DNA from: a virus
Length of the DNA: 22,175 nucleotides
Virus record (IMG/VR): IMGVR_UViG_3300006641_000205
Coordinates: 1 to 22,175 of that record
Strand: one strand, 5' to 3'
Shown: positions 17,687 through 22,175 of the stretch, in pieces
How the letters are laid out: each line of letters begins with the position of its first letter
Numbering within the stretch: position 1 is the stretch's first letter
Notes under the pieces: model-generated
What the model was told of the DNA's origin: nothing
What the model saw: the letters and a program-made list of their open reading frames with translations, nothing else
The model's database searches: none
Translations under genes and position numbers: made by a program

Positions 17687-20600
17687 ATGTCACAGGAAAC
17701 AAATCTCAATGTAGCGCCATATTTTGACGATTTTGATGCAAATAATGACTATTATAAAGTTCTTTTTAAACCAGGTTATCCTGTCCAAGCTAGAGAATTA
17801 ACAACACTACAGTCAATTCTCCAAAACCAAATAGAAAAGTTTGGACAGCACTTTTTTAAAGAGGGTGCAAAAGTAATCCCAGGAAACACTGCTTATAGTT
17901 CTTCATACTATGCAGTGGAATTAGAAAATAATTATCTTGGTGTTCCTCTTTCGGATTATATTAATCAAATTATAGGTGCAAAAATAACGGGATTAACCTC
18001 TGGAGTAACTGCAGTCGTTAATAAAATAATTTCATCTAACGAATCTGAGAGGGGAAATACAACTCTTTATATTAGCTATCTTGGATCAAATTCTCAAGAT
18101 AATGCAACACTTCAGTTTTCTGATGGAGAACTTCTTTCTTCAAACACAATTATAAGTTCGGCAAATACTATTATTGCGTCCGGAGAAGCTTTTGCTTCAA
18201 CAATTTCGACAAATTCAACTTCTGCCGGATCTGCATTTTCAATATCCAATGGAGTTTATTTTGCAAAAGGACAATTTTTAAATGTAAATGATGAAACTAT
18301 TCTTCTAGACCAATATGGAAGTAGACCAAATTATAGAGTGGGACTTCTAATCACGGAAGAAATTATCAATTCAGACCTTGATCCTCTTCTAAATGATAAT
18401 TCAAATGGATTTAATAATTATGCTGCTCCTGGAGCAGATAGACTAAAAATTACAACATCTTTATTTAAAAAGAGTCTAGACGATTTTGATGATAATAATT
18501 TTATTGAACTTGCTACAATAGCAGATGGTGTTTTACGATCACAAAAGAAAACTACTGATTATAGCATTCTTGAGGACGAGCTTGCAAGAAGAACATACTC
18601 AGAGTCCGGAGACTACTACATAAATCCATTTGATCTAGCAGTTAAAGAATCTTTAAATGACAATCTTGGAAATAAAGGTGTCTTTAGTGTAAATCAATTA
18701 ACCTATGGTGGTTCAATTCCTTCAGAAGATCTTGCACTATATCAGGTATCTCCAGGAAAAGCTTTTGTTAAAGGATATGAAATTGAAACTATTAGTCCAA
18801 CTTTTCTAGATGTACCAAAACCAAGGACTACAAAAACTTTAACAAACCAATCAATCAATTATAACACAGGTTCTACATTAAAACTAAACAGAGTTTATGG
18901 AGCACCAACGGTTGGAATAGGAAATACATATATTTTAATTCTAAGAAATTCTAGGGTTGGTGTTAACTCAATTGCCTTACCTGGAAAAGAAATCGGTCTT
19001 GCTAGAGTATATGACTTTAAGTTAGATTCTGGATCATACAATTCTAGCAATCCACAACTAAATGAGTGGAATATTTCACTCTATGATATTCAAACAATTA
19101 CAGAAATTACATTAAACGAACCAATTACATTACCGGTCCCAACTTTTATAAAAGGAAAGTATAGTGGAGCAACAGCATTCCTTAAGAGTTCTGTTTCTGC
19201 GGGGACTGCCCTAACGACATATGAAAAAACTGGAGAGTTTTCTACAAACGAACCCCTCATTTTTAATGGAATTGAAAATAGTAGAGTTGCTACAGCAGTT
19301 ACTTCTTACGGAATCTCTGATATTAAGTCTGTTTATGGTATTGTTGGATCTGCATCTACATTTACTGCAGACACAATTCAATCAGATTCGACTTTAATTG
19401 GCGTATCCACAATTAGTGCTTATAATTCTTTAGGAATTAGTACAATTACAAGTACAAATCCACTATTCCCAGGCAGACTCAAAGTTGGCAATCTTCTAAA
19501 GTTCAGCAATCAATCAACATCAGATCCATCTTTTGTATCAGTAGTTAGCGTTGGAACAACTCAGGTAACTGTTTCAGGTGTAGCAACTGTTTTCGGTGTA
19601 TGTCAGGGAGGTCTTCCATCCACAACTCTACAGGTTACAGACTTAAAAGTTATTGAAACTAACTTAGAGACCTCTTTAGATAATTCATACTTTACCAAAC
19701 TACCAAAATCAAATATATCTGAAATAGATTTAACTGATGCATCCTTAACTATTAGGAAGTCGTATACTGTTAATATTACAGATAATCAGTTATCCACAAA
19801 TGTTTTATCTGGAACAAATGAAACATTCTTGCCTTTTGATCCAGAGAGATATCTATTAATTAGATCTGATGGAAAAACAGAAACTCTAACTTCAGATAAA
19901 GTTTCTCTGACTAATGGTTCAACACAACTTCAAATTTATAATCTAGGTTCAAATGATATTGGAGCAACTCTAGTTACGACTCTGAACAAGATTAAACCAA
20001 AATCAAAAGTAAAAATCAAAAATAGAGTCAATAGTCTAGTAATTGACAAATCAAAATATGAGTCATCTGGAATAGGTTCCACAACATTAAATGATGGATT
20101 GCAATATGGCAACTATCCATATGGAACAAGAGTTCAGGACGAAAACATTTCCTTAAACGTTCCTGATGTTATCCAGATTCATGCAATTTATGAATCTCCA
20201 GATACATCAGATCCATCTGCACCAACAGTTGTATTGTCCACCATTACTGGTCCTACAGGCAAAACATCTGATATTATAATTGGTGAAATGTTCACTGGAC
20301 AAATCAGTGGAGCTACTGCTATTTGTGCAGGAAGACTATCAGATTCTCAAATATCGTTTATTACAAAAAATAATACTAACTTTAGGGAAGGTGAAATTGT
20401 AGTATTTGAAGAGTCTAATATCCAAGCAGTTGTTACAACTTTAAATACACCAAGTTTTAATGTATCATTTAATTATACCTATGATAATGGTCAAAATGTA
20501 TCTTTCTATGATTACGGATTCATAACTAGAAAATTGGATTCAAAAGAACCAAGTAGAAAAATAAAAGTATATTTCTCAAATGGATATTACCAATCATCTG

Positions 20601-22175
20601 ACGATGGAGACATCACAACTGTAGATTCTTATAATGGGTTTGATTATGGAAAAGAAATCCAAACAGTAAACTCAATTAGAAATACAGATATCATTGATAT
20701 AAGGCCAAGAGTTTCTAATTATACAGTCTCTCAGAATTCAAGATCTCCACTGGAGTTTTATGGAAGAACATTCAATTCTTCTGGAAATTCTGCAGCGAAT
20801 ATTTTAGCAGCAAATGAATCGATTATAACTAATTTCTCATTCTACCTCGGAAGAATTGACAGAGTTTATTTGACTAAAGATGGCAAGTTCCAAATTAAAT
20901 ACGGAACTCCAGCAGAAAAACCAGAAAAACCAGTTTCTGTTGATGATGCATTAGAAATTGCATCAATTGCATTACCACCATACCTTTATAATATCTCTCA
21001 GGCTTCATTGACATTCTTGGAGCACAAGAGATATAGAATGGTTGACATCAAGCAACTTGAAAATAGAATTAAAAACCTAGAATATTATACTGCGCTTTCA
21101 TTGTTAGAAACAAACACTTCTAACTTGTTCGTTCCAGACTCTTCCGGTCTTAATAGATTTAAGTCTGGATTCTTTGTAGATAATTTTACTTCTCTTCTTG
21201 CTCAAGAAGATTCTGTTAAATTTAAGAATAGTATTGATATAAGAAACAAAGAAATCAGACCTGAGCACTATACTGATTCTATTGATTTAATTCCTGGACC
21301 AGTAACTAATGTAGATCCAAATAGAGACCTAGCATTTTCTTCAATAGAAGGAACTAATGTCAAGAAAACTGGAGATGCTGTAACACTAAATTATTCTGAA
21401 TTAGAATGGTTAAAACAAACTTTTGCAACTAGAACAGAAAGTGTTACTCCATTCTTGGTAAGTTTCTGGCAAGGATCTATGGAGTTAACTCCAGCATCAG
21501 ATACTTGGGTAGATACTGTTAGATTAGAAGCAAAAATTATCAATTCTGAAGGAAATTATGCGGAGACTCTTGCATTAGCTTCTAGAACTCTTAACGTAGA
21601 TCCTCAAACTGGATTTTCACCAACTATTTGGAATGCTTGGGAAACAAATTGGACTGGACAAGAAGTAGTTGAGACAACAAGACAGAGAACCATTGGTGGC
21701 GGTGGTGATATTGAAACTCAAGGACCTGGAGGTAGAGGTCAACGTAGATCTTTCACCCAAACAGTAACTGATACTGTTGTTCAAGATACTCTAAGAGAAG
21801 TAAGAGACACTGGAATTCAGACAAGAACTGGATTGAGAACTGTTGTTTCTGAGCAATTTGACAATACATCTGCAGGCGATAGAGTCATCAGCAGAAACTT
21901 GATTTCATTCATGAGATCAAGAAATATTCAGTTTGTTGCTAAGAAAGTTAAACCATCAACTCAGTTGTATGCATTCTTTGATGGACAAAATGTTACCAAT
22001 TTCTGTGTTCCAAAACTTTTAGAAATTAATATGGTTTCTGGAGTTTTCCAGGTTGGCGAAACTGTCATTGGAAGATCAAGACCTACTGGAATTTTGCCCG
22101 TAGATTCGAGAAATACCGATCCAAGAATTACCTTCAGAGTTGCGCAATCCAATCACAAAGAAGGTATATACAATA
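17687..22175 (+). CDS. DUF4815-type virion structural protein (at least 1496 aa, 3' end outside window)
   Basis: The ATG at 17687 follows the gp8 stop by 6 bases, with only a weak AAAGAA before it; the frame stays open to the window edge. The N-terminus (LNVAPYFDDFDANNDYYKVL, then FKPGYPVQARELTTLQSILQ, then NQIEKFGQHFFKEG) is the hallmark of DUF4815 proteins, large structural proteins of marine and other phages. Residues 1-~400 include SGDYYINPFDLAVKE and a VSPGKAFVKGYEIE motif typical of the domain. Around 1115-1140, RYRMVDIKQLENRIKNLEYY looks like a short coiled coil. Near 1337 comes GGGG and then an RGQRR tract, probably a flexible loop, followed by the conserved FMRSRNIQFVAKKVKPSTQL and YAFFDG. 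Position after gp8 fits a baseplate-proximal or fibre-attachment protein. T4 has gp9 and gp10 here, but I see no clear homology to either. Confidence 0.85.
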   Translation, partial: MSQETNLNVAPYFDDFDANNDYYKVLFKPGYPVQARELTTLQSILQNQIEKFGQHFFKEGAKVIPGNTAYSSSYYAVELENNYLGVPLSDYINQIIGAKITGLTSGVTAVVNKIISSNESERGNTTLYISYLGSNSQDNATLQFSDGELLSSNTIISSANTIIASGEAFASTISTNSTSAGSAFSISNGVYFAKGQFLNVNDETILLDQYGSRPNYRVGLLITEEIINSDLDPLLNDNSNGFNNYAAPGADRLKITTSLFKKSLDDFDDNNFIELATIADGVLRSQKKTTDYSILEDELARRTYSESGDYYINPFDLAVKESLNDNLGNKGVFSVNQLTYGGSIPSEDLALYQVSPGKAFVKGYEIETISPTFLDVPKPRTTKTLTNQSINYNTGSTLKLNRVYGAPTVGIGNTYILILRNSRVGVNSIALPGKEIGLARVYDFKLDSGSYNSSNPQLNEWNISLYDIQTITEITLNEPITLPVPTFIKGKYSGATAFLKSSVSAGTALTTYEKTGEFSTNEPLIFNGIENSRVATAVTSYGISDIKSVYGIVGSASTFTADTIQSDSTLIGVSTISAYNSLGISTITSTNPLFPGRLKVGNLLKFSNQSTSDPSFVSVVSVGTTQVTVSGVATVFGVCQGGLPSTTLQVTDLKVIETNLETSLDNSYFTKLPKSNISEIDLTDASLTIRKSYTVNITDNQLSTNVLSGTNETFLPFDPERYLLIRSDGKTETLTSDKVSLTNGSTQLQIYNLGSNDIGATLVTTLNKIKPKSKVKIKNRVNSLVIDKSKYESSGIGSTTLNDGLQYGNYPYGTRVQDENISLNVPDVIQIHAIYESPDTSDPSAPTVVLSTITGPTGKTSDIIIGEMFTGQISGATAICAGRLSDSQISFITKNNTNFREGEIVVFEESNIQAVVTTLNTPSFNVSFNYTYDNGQNVSFYDYGFITRKLDSKEPSRKIKVYFSNGYYQSSDDGDITTVDSYNGFDYGKEIQTVNSIRNTDIIDIRPRVSNYTVSQNSRSPLEFYGRTFNSSGNSAANILAANESIITNFSFYLGRIDRVYLTKDGKFQIKYGTPAEKPEKPVSVDDALEIASIALPPYLYNISQASLTFLEHKRYRMVDIKQLENRIKNLEYYTALSLLETNTSNLFVPDSSGLNRFKSGFFVDNFTSLLAQEDSVKFKNSIDIRNKEIRPEHYTDSIDLIPGPVTNVDPNRDLAFSSIEGTNVKKTGDAVTLNYSELEWLKQTFATRTESVTPFLVSFWQGSMELTPASDTWVDTVRLEAKIINSEGNYAETLALASRTLNVDPQTGFSPTIWNAWETNWTGQEVVETTRQRTIGGGGDIETQGPGGRGQRRSFTQTVTDTVVQDTLREVRDTGIQTRTGLRTVVSEQFDNTSAGDRVISRNLISFMRSRNIQFVAKKVKPSTQLYAFFDGQNVTNFCVPKLLEINMVSGVFQVGETVIGRSRPTGILPVDSRNTDPRITFRVAQSNHKEGIYN

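Noticed and set aside
1-22175. Defence system, CRISPR array, tRNA genes, transposon or integration site
   Set aside because: I looked on both strands and found none; coding is nearly continuous with phage structural genes and there is no space for these elements.

Overview
The window reads as part of the late structural gene cluster of a marine T4-like contractile-tailed phage, most likely a cyanophage of Prochlorococcus or Synechococcus. The evidence is the AT-rich sequence, every gene on the + strand and nearly abutting, T4-type baseplate wedge proteins in the order gp25, gp6, gp7-like, gp8, small proteins of a type I recall from cyanophages, and AATAAATA motifs that match the T4/cyanophage late promoter. 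The host cannot be fixed from this stretch. Family assignments rest on motif recognition and remembered T4 sequences, not on searches.

Layout. Positions 1-708 hold the end of a glycosyltransferase-like gene, then two very small genes (50 aa acidic, 46 aa very basic) linked by overlapping stop/start codons. Positions 730-1636 hold a 223-aa protein with ATP-grasp-like features and an overlapping 84-aa charged protein. A candidate late promoter (1635-1642) precedes gp25 (133 aa), whose stop overlaps the start of gp6 (653 aa). One base later starts a giant gene (4024 codons, 12 kb, over half the window). A second candidate late promoter (16101-16108) precedes gp8 (517 aa). A DUF4815-type virion protein (at least 1496 aa) follows 6 bases later and runs off the right edge.

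How they work together. In T4, gp6, gp7, gp8 and gp25 build the baseplate wedges that surround the hub and start sheath contraction. Here the same order is kept, but the gene in the gp7 slot is about four times the length of T4 gp7. Its first ~330 residues resemble the C-terminal core of T4 gp7. The remaining ~3,700 residues are repeated, probably beta-rich modules: G-x-G-Y repeats, H-G-[FL]...G-D-x-V-x-Y modules, a YHYH domain and a tandemly triplicated ~90-residue domain. gp8 carries two insertions relative to T4 gp8, and they contain the same G-x-G-Y repeat. The simplest reading is a conserved wedge core decorated with a large outward apparatus, perhaps for host contact or particle stability; that function is inference.

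There are no tRNA genes, CRISPR arrays, insertion sequences or convincing terminators. Coding is essentially continuous, and the gaps between genes are 26 bases or less.
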